In this document: positions 23,716-32,409 of the stretch, one piece after another
Numbering within the stretch: position 1 is the first letter of the stretch
How the letters are laid out: each line of letters opens with the position of its first letter
Source of the DNA: Soonwooa sp032078105
GTDB lineage: Bacteria; Bacteroidota; Bacteroidia; Flavobacteriales; Weeksellaceae
Direction: 5' to 3'
DNA: 64,000 bases
Assembly: GCA_046269235.1 (NCBI GenBank)
Contig: JBJZOS010000010.1
Coordinates: 1-64,000 of the forward strand
Notes under the pieces: model-generated
What the model saw: the letters and a program-made list of their open reading frames with translations, nothing else
What the model was told of the DNA's origin: nothing
Database searches by the model: none
Translations under genes and position numbers: made by a program

Positions 23716-25209
23716 ATGGATACTCCGAAACCAAAATACGACCTTGTACTAATAGGCGGTGGTATTATGAGTGCAACATTGGGGACAATCGTTCACCAGT
23801 TGGAACCTAATCTTAAAGTAGCAATTTTTGAACGATTAGATGACGTCGCTAAAGAAAGTTCTGACGCTTGGAATAACGCTGGTACAGGACATTCTGCCTT
23901 TTGTGAGCTTAACTATACGCCAGAGAGAAAAGATGGTAGTATTGACATCAAAAAAGCAGAAAAAATTGCTGAACAGTTTGAAATCTCCAAACAATTTTGG
24001 TCTTACCTAATCGATAAAGGGCTTATTTCTAATCCTAAAGATTTTATCAATTCGTGTCCACACATGAGTTTCGTTTTTGGCGAGCATGATGTGGATTATC
24101 TGCGTCGTCGTCACGAAGCAATGACGCAATCTCACCTTTTTGAAGGGATGGAATTCTCTGAAAAACATAGCCAACTTCAAGAATGGGTACCGTTGATTAT
24201 GAGAAAAAGAAGTGCACAAGATAAGTTAGCCGCGACTAAAATGGATTTGGGAACGGATGTTAATTTTGGTTCTTTAACAAAAAAATTATTTAATCATCTC
24301 CAAGAAGACAGTAGCGTTGAGGTTTTCACTTATCATGAAGTTAAAGATATTAATCTTCAAGATGATGGCGAATGGCGTATAAAAATAAAAGATAGAAAAA
24401 ATCTTCACACGCAGGAAGTTGATGCAAGATTTGTCTTTATCGGGGCAGGAGGTTATGCGTTGCCGCTTTTGGAAAGTTCTGATATCGAAGAGAGTCAAGG
24501 CTATGGAGGCTTCCCAGTTAGTGGGCAATGGTTAATGACCAAAAACCCAGAATTGATTGCACAACACAAAGTTAAAGCTTATACGCAAGCAACAGTTGAT
24601 GCGCCACCAATGTCGGTTCCACACTTGGATTTAAGAATTATCGATGGTCAAGAAGCCCTATTGTTTGGACCTTTTGCAGGTTTTTCAACTAAGTTTTTAA
24701 AGGAAGGGAGTTACCTAGATTTACCAGAAAGTGTCAATTTCAAAAACATACGATCCTTGTTTGGCGCTTGGTGGCATAATTTGCCTTTGACAAGATATCT
24801 TATTCAACAAGTTGCAATGACTAAGTCTCAACGTTTGGCGCATTTAAGAGATTTTATCAAAGATGCAAAAGAAGAAGATTGGGAATTGAAAGTTGCGGGA
24901 CAACGTGTTCAGGTTATTAAAAAAGATTCAAAATATGGTGGTAAATTAGAATTTGGTACCGAGGTTGTGGTTAACAAGAATGGGACAATCGCCTCATTAC
25001 TTGGTGCGTCGCCAGGTGCAAGTACCTCTGTCTACGCGATGTTGAACGTTTTGGAGCGTTGCTTTCCTGACAGGATGACTGATGGTGGAAAATGGATTGC
25101 TAAGATTAAAGAAATGATCCCGAGCTATGGCATTTCTTTGGCGACAGATAAAGATTTGACAGAAAAAGTTCGTAATTTTAGCAAAGCTAAGCTTGAACTT
25201 GATTATTAA
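23716..25209 (+). CDS. mqo: Malate:quinone oxidoreductase
   Basis: Peripheral membrane flavoprotein that oxidises malate to oxaloacetate and passes electrons to quinone. 497 residues, typical. The FAD Rossmann motif is VLIGGGIMSATLG (11-23), then SDAWNNAGTGHSAFCELNYTP, the MQO hallmark. FIGAGGYALPLL, LFGPFAGFSTKFLK and LGASPGASTSVYAML near the C terminus are also conserved. The next gene's ATG follows the stop with no gap, so the three genes 23716-26222 form an operon. Confidence 0.96.
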   Translation: MDTPKPKYDLVLIGGGIMSATLGTIVHQLEPNLKVAIFERLDDVAKESSDAWNNAGTGHSAFCELNYTPERKDGSIDIKKAEKIAEQFEISKQFWSYLIDKGLISNPKDFINSCPHMSFVFGEHDVDYLRRRHEAMTQSHLFEGMEFSEKHSQLQEWVPLIMRKRSAQDKLAATKMDLGTDVNFGSLTKKLFNHLQEDSSVEVFTYHEVKDINLQDDGEWRIKIKDRKNLHTQEVDARFVFIGAGGYALPLLESSDIEESQGYGGFPVSGQWLMTKNPELIAQHKVKAYTQATVDAPPMSVPHLDLRIIDGQEALLFGPFAGFSTKFLKEGSYLDLPESVNFKNIRSLFGAWWHNLPLTRYLIQQVAMTKSQRLAHLRDFIKDAKEEDWELKVAGQRVQVIKKDSKYGGKLEFGTEVVVNKNGTIASLLGASPGASTSVYAMLNVLERCFPDRMTDGGKWIAKIKEMIPSYGISLATDKDLTEKVRNFSKAKLELDY

Positions 25210-25605
25210 ATGAACACCACTAAAACCAAACCTTTTATCGATGCATCGCTAAAAGAAGCGAACAAAGAATTGCACATGATGGACAAGATTGTGATTGTGC
25301 ATTGTCGCTTTCAATCGGCTGGTTTTTTTGAGGAAAAAATAAGAATTTGGCAGTCAACTTATTTGTATGACGATACAAATTGTAATCTCTTGAGTGAATT
25401 AATTCATTGTGAAAATATAAGTTATTACCCGCAGTGGACAGATGTGCCGCCGGGTAAAACTTTTTTATTTACTTTATATTTTTCGGGTTTGCCATCGGAT
25501 TGTAAGAGTTTTACGCTGGCAGAAATTATTCCTGAAGCTAATGGATTTTTTGTACCAAATATCAAACGCAACAAAAGCGATGTCTATAATATAATTATTG
25601 ATTGA
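25210..25605 (+). CDS. Conserved hypothetical protein
   Basis: 131 residues, no signal peptide or transmembrane segment. A basic N-terminal third (KEANKELHMMDKIVIVHCRF) is followed by beta-type sequence with SYYPQWTDVPPGKTF, FSGLPSDCKSFTLAEIIPE and a C-terminal NIKRNKSDVYNIIID. The segments look conserved in style (PxGKxFxF, GLPxxCxxF, KRNKSDVY), and I recall similar proteins in other Bacteroidota, but I cannot name a family. It starts directly at the mqo stop and its own stop overlaps the DUF1684 ATG by one base, so translation is probably coupled. Confidence 0.75.
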   Translation: MNTTKTKPFIDASLKEANKELHMMDKIVIVHCRFQSAGFFEEKIRIWQSTYLYDDTNCNLLSELIHCENISYYPQWTDVPPGKTFLFTLYFSGLPSDCKSFTLAEIIPEANGFFVPNIKRNKSDVYNIIID

Positions 25606-26222
25606 TGAAATATCTTTTACTGCTTTTAACGCTTTTAGGATTTTTAAATATAAATGGACAATCTACAAAAGATTGGAAACAGAGCGTTTTGGACTTTCAA
25701 AAAGAATTAAATAGAGAATATAAAACCGAGGGCGAATCGCCGTTGAGAGGTGATCATTTTACAAAGTTTACAGAGCATCCTTTTTTCGCAGTTAGTAAAA
25801 AATACAGAATTGTTGCGAGACTCAAGAAATCAAACTCGGACCAAAAGTTAATAATGCCAACATCTTCTGGGAAATCAAAATCTTTTACAGAATATGGAAA
25901 AGCTTATTTTAAACTTAATGGAAAAGATTTGGTTGTAACATTATTTACGAATGATGCTTTACAAACTAATCCCGCATATGTTAATCATGTATTTCTACCT
26001 TTTGGAGATTTAACTAATAGCAAGCAAACTTATGGTGGTGGACGTTACATAGATTTAGAAAAAACGGATAAGGACAGGATTGTTATTGACTTTAACAAAG
26101 CCTATCAGCCTTACTGTGCCTATAATGCATTTGATTATAGTTGTCCTTTAATTCCGACTGAAAATAGTTTGGATGTTGCCATTAAAGCTGGTGTAAAGTA
26201 TAATGATGTGTATCATCACTAG
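25605..26222 (+). CDS. DUF1684 domain-containing exported protein
   Basis: 205 residues with a signal peptide (1-19, ending INGQS). The DUF1684 pattern is clear: DFQKELNREYKTEGESPL, the TSSGKSKSFTEYGKAYFKLNGK strands (central part), LPFGDLTN, YGGGRYIDLE, and the end YQPYCAYNAFDYSCPLIP with conserved Cys and Pro. An in-frame TTG one codon earlier is ignored in favour of the ATG that overlaps the previous stop (TGATG). Function of DUF1684 is unknown. Convergent with recO, overlapping it by 4 bases. Confidence 0.88.
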   Translation: MKYLLLLLTLLGFLNINGQSTKDWKQSVLDFQKELNREYKTEGESPLRGDHFTKFTEHPFFAVSKKYRIVARLKKSNSDQKLIMPTSSGKSKSFTEYGKAYFKLNGKDLVVTLFTNDALQTNPAYVNHVFLPFGDLTNSKQTYGGGRYIDLEKTDKDRIVIDFNKAYQPYCAYNAFDYSCPLIPTENSLDVAIKAGVKYNDVYHH

Positions 26223-26908
26223 AAAATATCCTGAATAATTTCTAAAGATCTAGGTGTTTTAAAATCGACAAAATGGAAATGATAATACACCAAAAGACTG
26301 TCTAAGAATTTTTGCCTTTGTTCTCGATTTAGTATTAAATCATACGGATTCTCTTTATTGAGGTAGGCTTTCCAAATCATAGAATTTTCTTTGTCAAAAA
26401 GATAATGAACTTCCGAAGTCCCAAAATTTCCAGTCTCGGGATTAAGATAGGTGGCTTGCGATTCTAAAGGTGCCCAACCTTGGATTTTAATTATTTTAAA
26501 CATCAAAACCAAATGCGCCTGCATGTTGGATGATTCGACTTCCTGCAGAAATTCAGCGATGACAGCATAAAGCTTTGGATGCGCCTCGTGTTCGTATTTA
26601 AGAATTTGATTTAATAGATCTGCCACAAAGAAGATCACAGCATTAGCTTTTATATCTTGGTATAAATCCTTTTTCTGAACCGATTCTATGTTTGAAGCCA
26701 TTAGCAATTCGGTGTTAAATTTTCCTTTGTTGGTGGAGAGCTGTAACTCATTTAACGGAAAAAGATAGGCTTTTTTCTTGTTTTTAACAGAGTATATTCC
26801 TCTGATATAAAAGCTGAGATAAGCGCTTTCTTCCGTATAACAATGGAGGATAGCATCATTGTCGCCATATCTGATGTATGACAGAAGAAAGCCTTTATAA
26901 GAATTCAT
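26219..26908 (-). CDS. recO: DNA repair protein RecO
   Basis: 229 residues. Helps load RecA onto SSB-coated single strands in the RecFOR pathway. The N-terminal OB-fold begins YKGFLLSYIRYGDNDAILHCYT, as in RecO; the helical C-terminal part follows (LLNQILKYEHEAHPKLYAV). The usual zinc-finger Cys residues are absent, which is common in Bacteroidota RecO. Starts one base after the porZ stop and is the last gene of a four-gene minus-strand operon. Confidence 0.88.
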   Translation of the reverse strand: MNSYKGFLLSYIRYGDNDAILHCYTEESAYLSFYIRGIYSVKNKKKAYLFPLNELQLSTNKGKFNTELLMASNIESVQKKDLYQDIKANAVIFFVADLLNQILKYEHEAHPKLYAVIAEFLQEVESSNMQAHLVLMFKIIKIQGWAPLESQATYLNPETGNFGTSEVHYLFDKENSMIWKAYLNKENPYDLILNREQRQKFLDSLLVYYHFHFVDFKTPRSLEIIQDIF

Positions 26909-29140
26909 TTAATTAACGACCGCTATTTTTGCAGTTTTGGTATCGGTGCCGTCAGCATTTGTCATCAAAACAAAGTAAATACCGGAAGCAACGCGAGAGC
27001 CTTTTTGATTGTTAAGATTCCATTCGTAATAACCGCCTCTTGCCACAGCGCTATGTACGACATTACCTGCTGCATCAGTAATTCTGATATTTGTTTTTTC
27101 AGCTAAACCTTTTAAATATACATTTCCTTTGTATTGTGCATAAACAATTGGATTTGGATAAACTAAGACATTACCAAAATTCTCGTTAACATCAGCAACG
27201 TCGCCTTGATAGGCCATTATACCATCAGAAGTTGCGAAGTATACTTTACCAGTTTTATTATCAATTTGGATGTCAGTAACAGTGTCATTGGGTAAAGGTG
27301 AGTTGGCTTTCGTAAAGTGTTGATAAGTTTGCTCTCCATTTGGACTGATGAAAAATACACCTCCGCCAGCGACGGAAACCCACTTTTGATTTCCTGAATC
27401 GACTGTAATCTGTAATATTTCAGCATCTCTAAATAACTCTTCACCAATACCATTTTGTTCAATAATGATTGGCTCTGTGCGAGGTTTATCTTCATTAAAA
27501 GCTGCTTTAGGGTTTGAAAGAATTCTTAACCCAGACTGCCCACCAATCCACAGATTATCGCTTTTATCCACGGCAACACTTATTGCATCGCTAGAAGGTA
27601 GGTTATTGTCTTTTGTTATATACTTTAACGGATTAGATGCAGAAGTGGGGTTATTTCCGTAGTCATACATTATTAATCCACTTGTCGTAGCTCTTGGTCC
27701 TGGTATATAGAGTATTTTATCTTTAATAAGAGGTTTCTGTGCTCGATTTGCATTAATGAGAGGCACTGTAATAAAGTCGTCCGAAGATCTATTGTATACA
27801 TAATATCCGACAGAAGCTGTTGGATTGTCCATAATACTGACGCTCACAAAAATATTATTGTTTTCATCTGTTGCGAATCCAGTTGGACGATTAAATAAAT
27901 TACCACCTTCATTTGCTTTATAGATTTTTACAAATTGATCATTTTTCATTTTGTAAATTCCTTTTTGCCCATTAAACACTGAATAATTTGTGAAAAAAAC
28001 GACTGTAGGATCAGCAGGATCAGGGATCACATCAAATACATTGAATTGAATCGGGTTACTTTTAAAAAAGTCTGGATACGTCCACTTTTGACCGTCAAAA
28101 TAATAGTAACCTAACATATTATAAGTAGGTAAGTCATACGCGATTCGATTTCCCGAAGACACCCATATTTTATTATCTAAAAGACTTAGTTTATAAGAAA
28201 AATTATTGTACGGCCCATCAGGTTTGAAGCTTGATTTGCTTTCATTTAGTAAACCATTAAGTTTTGTTCCCGAAAAAATTTGATTATTAAATATATATCC
28301 AGAATTTACTTCTTCGGAAAAATCTACGGTCTTTTCTAAAGTACCAGTTTTTGTAAAGCTGTATAGTTTTGTATTATCAGCAACAATAATGTTCTGGTCT
28401 GTTATGACAACATCTTTTACATTACTAAAACTTGGTTCTAAAGCTGAAGTTGATATGATATTATTACCAAATCTTACTTGGTTTGCAGTGGAATACGCGA
28501 CAAGATCTTTTGATGCTATATTTGTAAAGCTACCGGTAGATCGAGTCCATGTATTATAAACAGGGAATGTCGTGTCTATCGCATGTGTTAGAAGTCCATT
28601 TTGAGTTGCAACAACGACTTCATCATTAAAGATACCCGCCTCTAAAGCCGCATTATACGCACCTCCCGTACTGAAAAATGCAGTATCTCCAAATTCTCTT
28701 TTATCCAAGTTAAAAATCGAAACACCATAACCGACAGAAACAACCGCTCTATTACCAGAAATTGATATATGGTTAATTTTTTTATCACCGAGATAACCAT
28801 TAGCGATAGGAATATCCATAATCAAAAAAATGCCATCTGGTGTAATAACATCCATAGCCCCAGATTTGTAACCAACAAGTCCGATTTTGGTCTCAGGGTT
28901 GTAATCGAAGGCTGTAATTTTTACTTCGTGAAGTCCATTGGCCTTAGATAGTTTGCTGACTTCCCCAGAAGTTGGGTTGTAGTAGAAAATTCCGTTCTCT
29001 GTGGCCGCTATTAGTTTTTGACCATCATCTCTAATGGCTAATATATTATTATATGAAAACAAATCACTCCATTTAGAAGTGTTCTGAGCATTAGATACTG
29101 CAATAGACAGCATGGATGTTAATAATAAAGCTTTTCTCAT
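26909..29140 (-). CDS. porZ: T9SS attachment-complex protein PorZ
   Basis: 743 residues with a signal peptide (1-18, ending VSNAQ). Two beta-propeller regions of the two-component-regulator type: repeats such as IAATENGIFYYNP, VVATQNGLL, LWIGGQSGLRIL and VYFATSDGIMAY mark blades. The C-terminal domain (VLVYPNPIVYAQYKGNVYLKGL... through IYFVLMTNADG, key parts only) is of the T9SS sorting type, as in Porphyromonas PorZ, part of the surface complex that links cargo to A-LPS. A TTG three codons upstream is rejected in favour of ATG 29140. The pairing with recO is typical for flavobacteria. Confidence 0.88.
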   Translation of the reverse strand: MRKALLLTSMLSIAVSNAQNTSKWSDLFSYNNILAIRDDGQKLIAATENGIFYYNPTSGEVSKLSKANGLHEVKITAFDYNPETKIGLVGYKSGAMDVITPDGIFLIMDIPIANGYLGDKKINHISISGNRAVVSVGYGVSIFNLDKREFGDTAFFSTGGAYNAALEAGIFNDEVVVATQNGLLTHAIDTTFPVYNTWTRSTGSFTNIASKDLVAYSTANQVRFGNNIISTSALEPSFSNVKDVVITDQNIIVADNTKLYSFTKTGTLEKTVDFSEEVNSGYIFNNQIFSGTKLNGLLNESKSSFKPDGPYNNFSYKLSLLDNKIWVSSGNRIAYDLPTYNMLGYYYFDGQKWTYPDFFKSNPIQFNVFDVIPDPADPTVVFFTNYSVFNGQKGIYKMKNDQFVKIYKANEGGNLFNRPTGFATDENNNIFVSVSIMDNPTASVGYYVYNRSSDDFITVPLINANRAQKPLIKDKILYIPGPRATTSGLIMYDYGNNPTSASNPLKYITKDNNLPSSDAISVAVDKSDNLWIGGQSGLRILSNPKAAFNEDKPRTEPIIIEQNGIGEELFRDAEILQITVDSGNQKWVSVAGGGVFFISPNGEQTYQHFTKANSPLPNDTVTDIQIDNKTGKVYFATSDGIMAYQGDVADVNENFGNVLVYPNPIVYAQYKGNVYLKGLAEKTNIRITDAAGNVVHSAVARGGYYEWNLNNQKGSRVASGIYFVLMTNADGTDTKTAKIAVVN

Positions 29141-29141
29141 A

Positions 29142-30092
29142 TTACGCAATTATGCTTTCATCTATAACTTGATTTATCCAAGAAATATTTTTTACGCTTT
29201 TATCTTTATTAAAATAAAAATCTATTCGACCTAACAAAAGCCCAGCCCAACCCACCTGGTTAATCAACACTTTTTTTCCTTCACTATTATTCATAACCTG
29301 TGGCTCAGGAAGAAAAGTATGTGTGTGACCTCCCAAAATGAGATCGATACCAGAGGTCTTTTTTGCTAAGATCAAGTCGGACATTCTTTCGGGTTCTTTT
29401 TCGTAATCGTAGCCAAGATGTGAAAGGCAAATCACCAAGTCACATTTTTTTTCATTTCTTAAAAACTGGCTGTATTGCTGAGCAATTTCGATAGGATTAA
29501 TATATTCTGTTTCTTGATAATTAGCTTTTCCAACTAAACCTTTTAGCTCAACACCGACTCCGAAAATTCCGACTTTTATACCTTTTTTATCAAATATTTT
29601 ATAGGATTCTGTTTTGCCGTCTAAAATAGTATTTTTAAAGTTATAATTTGAGCAAATAAATGGAAATTTTGCATTTGGTAACACTTTAAGAAAGCCTTCT
29701 AGCCCATTATCAAAATCGTGGTTCCCCATTGTTGCTGCATCGTACTTCATCATACTCATCAGTTTAAACTCCAACTCGCCGCCGAAAAAGTTGAAATATG
29801 GCGTGCCTTGGAAGATGTCACCCGAGTCTAATAGTAGAACGTTGTTTTCTTGATTTCTAATCTGTTGTACCAGACTCGCTCGTCTTGCAAAACCACCTTG
29901 ATTCGGATTTTTAGAATAAGAAGCATCGAAAGGCTCAATACGACTGTGTTGGTCGTTGGTATGTAGGATTGTTAATTTGATATCTTGCGATAGATTGGGT
30001 TTGGTAAACGTATTTGCTAAAACTAAATTAGGCGTTAAACTAAGTCCTAAACTACCAGCACCAATATATTTTAAAAATTCTTTTCTTTTCAT
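29142..30092 (-). CDS. 5'-nucleotidase catalytic domain protein (metallophosphatase)
   Basis: 316 residues. The N terminus has a Tat-like signal (KRKEFLKYIGAGSLGLSL) with Lys-Arg in place of two Arg. The calcineurin-like metallophosphatase core is complete: LHTNDQHSR, LDSGDIFQGT, MGNHDFDNG, SHLGYDYE and GGHTHTF. This is the first half of UshA-type 5'-nucleotidases; the substrate-specificity half is encoded by the gene just upstream (30100-30846), so the enzyme is split into two proteins. Acts in the periplasm on nucleotides or other phosphoesters. Its stop abuts the porZ ATG. Confidence 0.9.
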   Translation of the reverse strand: MKRKEFLKYIGAGSLGLSLTPNLVLANTFTKPNLSQDIKLTILHTNDQHSRIEPFDASYSKNPNQGGFARRASLVQQIRNQENNVLLLDSGDIFQGTPYFNFFGGELEFKLMSMMKYDAATMGNHDFDNGLEGFLKVLPNAKFPFICSNYNFKNTILDGKTESYKIFDKKGIKVGIFGVGVELKGLVGKANYQETEYINPIEIAQQYSQFLRNEKKCDLVICLSHLGYDYEKEPERMSDLILAKKTSGIDLILGGHTHTFLPEPQVMNNSEGKKVLINQVGWAGLLLGRIDFYFNKDKSVKNISWINQVIDESIIA

Positions 30093-30099
30093 AACATCA

Positions 30100-30846
30100 T
30101 TATTTTAGCTCAAGACGTAGATCTGTAGGGACTTTAACTTCTTTATTTTCTTTAAATTTATCGATGAAAAGCTCACGCAATTTGATGCCCGTACCTATCA
30201 TTTCTCCTTTCCCGAAAAAGTACATTCTGTCGCCGCCCATCGCAAGATAATCGGAAGTTGCGATATAATAAGTTTTGTCTTTTTCAATTTTTTGCCCAGA
30301 AATAAGTCCCATTTTTAGGTTATTTCCTTCTGTAATAATCGTGATATGAGAAACAGGATTATTCGTTTTTTCCTTAAGATAATAATCAAATAGTCCTTGT
30401 AGATCGCTTCCTTTTAATTTAACAATAACAACTTCATTTTCAAAAGGCATTACTTCAAAAATTTGTTTTATCGTAATATCACCTGCAGGAATTATTGTTC
30501 GGATGCCACCAATATTGATAACAGCGCCATCAATGTTTGGGATGTTGTTTGCTTTTGCCCAAGCCAGTGCACCGTCGTATGTGTAATCTGTAAGAAGATT
30601 TCCCAAATTGCTGTTGTCACCAGTTTTATTAAGTTCCACAGAAGTATGAGAAATTTTGATGTTCATCTGTTTCTCAAGTTCATTTTTGTAGGGCGCAATG
30701 ACTTCATTGAAATTTGCATCATCATTAATATTACTATCGATAGCAATGTTTTGGTGCGCTTGGATATTACTAATCTTTTGGCGCGATGTACAGGCCGTTA
30801 GCAAAGCTAGTGTCGCTCCTAAAACATATATCTGAAACCTCTTCAT
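30100..30846 (-). CDS. 5'-nucleotidase C-terminal domain lipoprotein
   Basis: 248 residues. Lipobox LLTACTS (Cys19) makes it a lipoprotein. The body is the UshA C-terminal domain: SNLGNLLTDYTYDGA (typical start), INIGGIRTIIPAGDIT, VMPFENEVVIVKLKG and the ending YYIATSDYLAMGGD. That domain normally carries nucleoside-binding aromatics and is fused to a metallophosphatase; here the catalytic half is the next gene, seven bases on. First gene of the four-gene operon with porZ and recO. The two halves probably form one enzyme or sit near each other on the membrane. Confidence 0.88.
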   Translation of the reverse strand: MKRFQIYVLGATLALLTACTSRQKISNIQAHQNIAIDSNINDDANFNEVIAPYKNELEKQMNIKISHTSVELNKTGDNSNLGNLLTDYTYDGALAWAKANNIPNIDGAVINIGGIRTIIPAGDITIKQIFEVMPFENEVVIVKLKGSDLQGLFDYYLKEKTNNPVSHITIITEGNNLKMGLISGQKIEKDKTYYIATSDYLAMGGDRMYFFGKGEMIGTGIKLRELFIDKFKENKEVKVPTDLRLELK

Positions 30847-31007
30847 ATATCTTTTAACTTTTAAAAAGCAAAGCTAAGCATTTTTTGCGAGGCGTATTGT
30901 TTCGAAAATATTAGGTTATCCCTAACAAATTTTGAATTTTTTGAGATTAAATTTAATTAAAGAATCAAACAAAAACTTTAACTTTACAATTAATTCTAAT
31001 TTAAGAT

Positions 31008-31880
31008 ATGAGCAATTTAAAAGGTGTAGGTGTTGCATTGGTAACGCCATTTAATGAAGATTTATCGGTAGATTTCGATTCTCTAACCAAGTTGGTGGAT
31101 TACAACATCGATAACGGAACTAACTATCTTGTGGTTCTTGGCACAACGGCTGAGGCTGCAACACTTTCTAATGACGAGAAGCAACAAATTGTTGAACATA
31201 TCATAAAGGTGAATAACAAACGTGTGCCGCTAGTTCTTGGGATTGGAGGTAATAACACGATGGAAGTTGTTAAACAAATCGAGGAGACAGATTTGTCAGA
31301 TTTTGAGGCGGTACTTTCTGTTTCTCCATATTATAACAAACCAAATCAGGAAGGACTTTACCAACATTATAAAGCGATTGCTTCAACTGGTGAAAATATT
31401 ATCATCTACAATGTTCCGTCAAGAACAGGACAAAATATCGAAGCTGATACAACTTTAAGATTAGCAAAAGAATTTCCGAATTTAATGATGATTAAAGAAG
31501 CAGCACCAAATATTCTTCAGTATTTTGATATTCTGAGAAAGAAGCCTGCCAATTTTAATTTGGTTTCGGGGGATGACGAATATACGCTTCCTGTGACTTT
31601 AGCTGGTGGTAATGGCGTGATTTCGGTAATTGGACAAGCCTATCCAAAGGAGTTTTCAACGATGTTACAATTGGCTTTTGATGGGAAAGTAAAAGAAGCC
31701 TACGAAATCCATAACAAGTTGGTGGATATTACAAGACTTATTTTTGCAGAAGGAAATCCTTGTGGTATTAAAACAATTCTTGCTGAAATGGGAATTATTA
31801 AAAATATATTGAGACTGCCTTTAACTAAAGCTTCGGAAGCTTTGCAAGACAAGATCAAAGCCGAAATGAAAAATATATAA
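31008..31880 (+). CDS. dapA: 4-hydroxy-tetrahydrodipicolinate synthase
   Basis: Condenses pyruvate with aspartate semialdehyde in lysine and diaminopimelate synthesis. 290 residues. Schiff-base Lys163 (MMIKEAAPN), the GTTAEA loop (45-50), the Tyr pair of SPYYNKP (108-109), and YNVPSRTG with Tyr134 and the substrate-binding Arg139 are all present. Followed by a strong terminator. The promoter region has a near-match TAACTTTA (30979-30986). Confidence 0.96.
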   Translation: MSNLKGVGVALVTPFNEDLSVDFDSLTKLVDYNIDNGTNYLVVLGTTAEAATLSNDEKQQIVEHIIKVNNKRVPLVLGIGGNNTMEVVKQIEETDLSDFEAVLSVSPYYNKPNQEGLYQHYKAIASTGENIIIYNVPSRTGQNIEADTTLRLAKEFPNLMMIKEAAPNILQYFDILRKKPANFNLVSGDDEYTLPVTLAGGNGVISVIGQAYPKEFSTMLQLAFDGKVKEAYEIHNKLVDITRLIFAEGNPCGIKTILAEMGIIKNILRLPLTKASEALQDKIKAEMKNI

Positions 31881-31883
31881 TTA

Positions 31884-31906
31884 AGTGGGCTTCGGCCCAT
31901 TTTTTA
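31884..31906 (+). terminator. Terminator of dapA (TTCG tetraloop)
   Basis: TGGGC (31886-31890), loop TTCG, GCCCA (31895-31899), followed by T. The next gene starts nine bases later, and the hairpin occupies most of the gap. Confidence 0.88.
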
Positions 31907-31914
31907 TTTTAAAT

Positions 31915-32409
31915 ATGCTTATAACTAGACCCGCAACGCAGTTCGATATCGAGTTGATACAGAAGCTCGCCAGGATTTCTTGGGAAGATACCTACGCAAA
32001 TATTTTATCAAAAGAGCAGTTAGAATATATGCTCAATATGATGTATTCTGAACATGCAATTTTAGAACATTTTCAAAATCCAAATTATCATTATTTTTTA
32101 ATTTTTGATGATGAAACGCCCTTGGGATTCGTTGGCTTCGAACATCATTTAGAACCTAACACAACCAAGTTGCACCGCATCTATCTTGTGCCGGAAGCTA
32201 AGGGAAAAGGCGCAGGAAAAGCTGGTTTAGAATTGGTGAAAACCCACGCAAAAGCAGCTAGCGATTCCCGAATTATTTTGACGGTTAATATGCATAACGC
32301 CTCTCAAGATTTTTACAAATACATGGGTTTTACAGTATATGAGCAAGGTTCATTCTGTATCGGAGAAGGTTACACGATGGACGATTATTTAATGGAACTT
32401 TATTTATGA
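31915..32409 (+). CDS. GNAT-family N-acetyltransferase
   Basis: 164 residues. Acetyl-CoA-dependent transferase of unknown substrate. The GNAT core is recognisable: ITRPATQFDIELIQ at the N terminus, FVGFEHHL, then the CoA-binding motif A HRIYLVPEAKGKGAGKAGLE with the Q/RxxGxG/A pattern (here KGKGAG), and FYKYMGF near the end. A GTG-initiated frame from 31885 would read through the dapA terminator and is rejected; ATG 31915 is used. Ends overlapping the convergent antiporter gene by 10 bases. Confidence 0.88.
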   Translation: MLITRPATQFDIELIQKLARISWEDTYANILSKEQLEYMLNMMYSEHAILEHFQNPNYHYFLIFDDETPLGFVGFEHHLEPNTTKLHRIYLVPEAKGKGAGKAGLELVKTHAKAASDSRIILTVNMHNASQDFYKYMGFTVYEQGSFCIGEGYTMDDYLMELYL

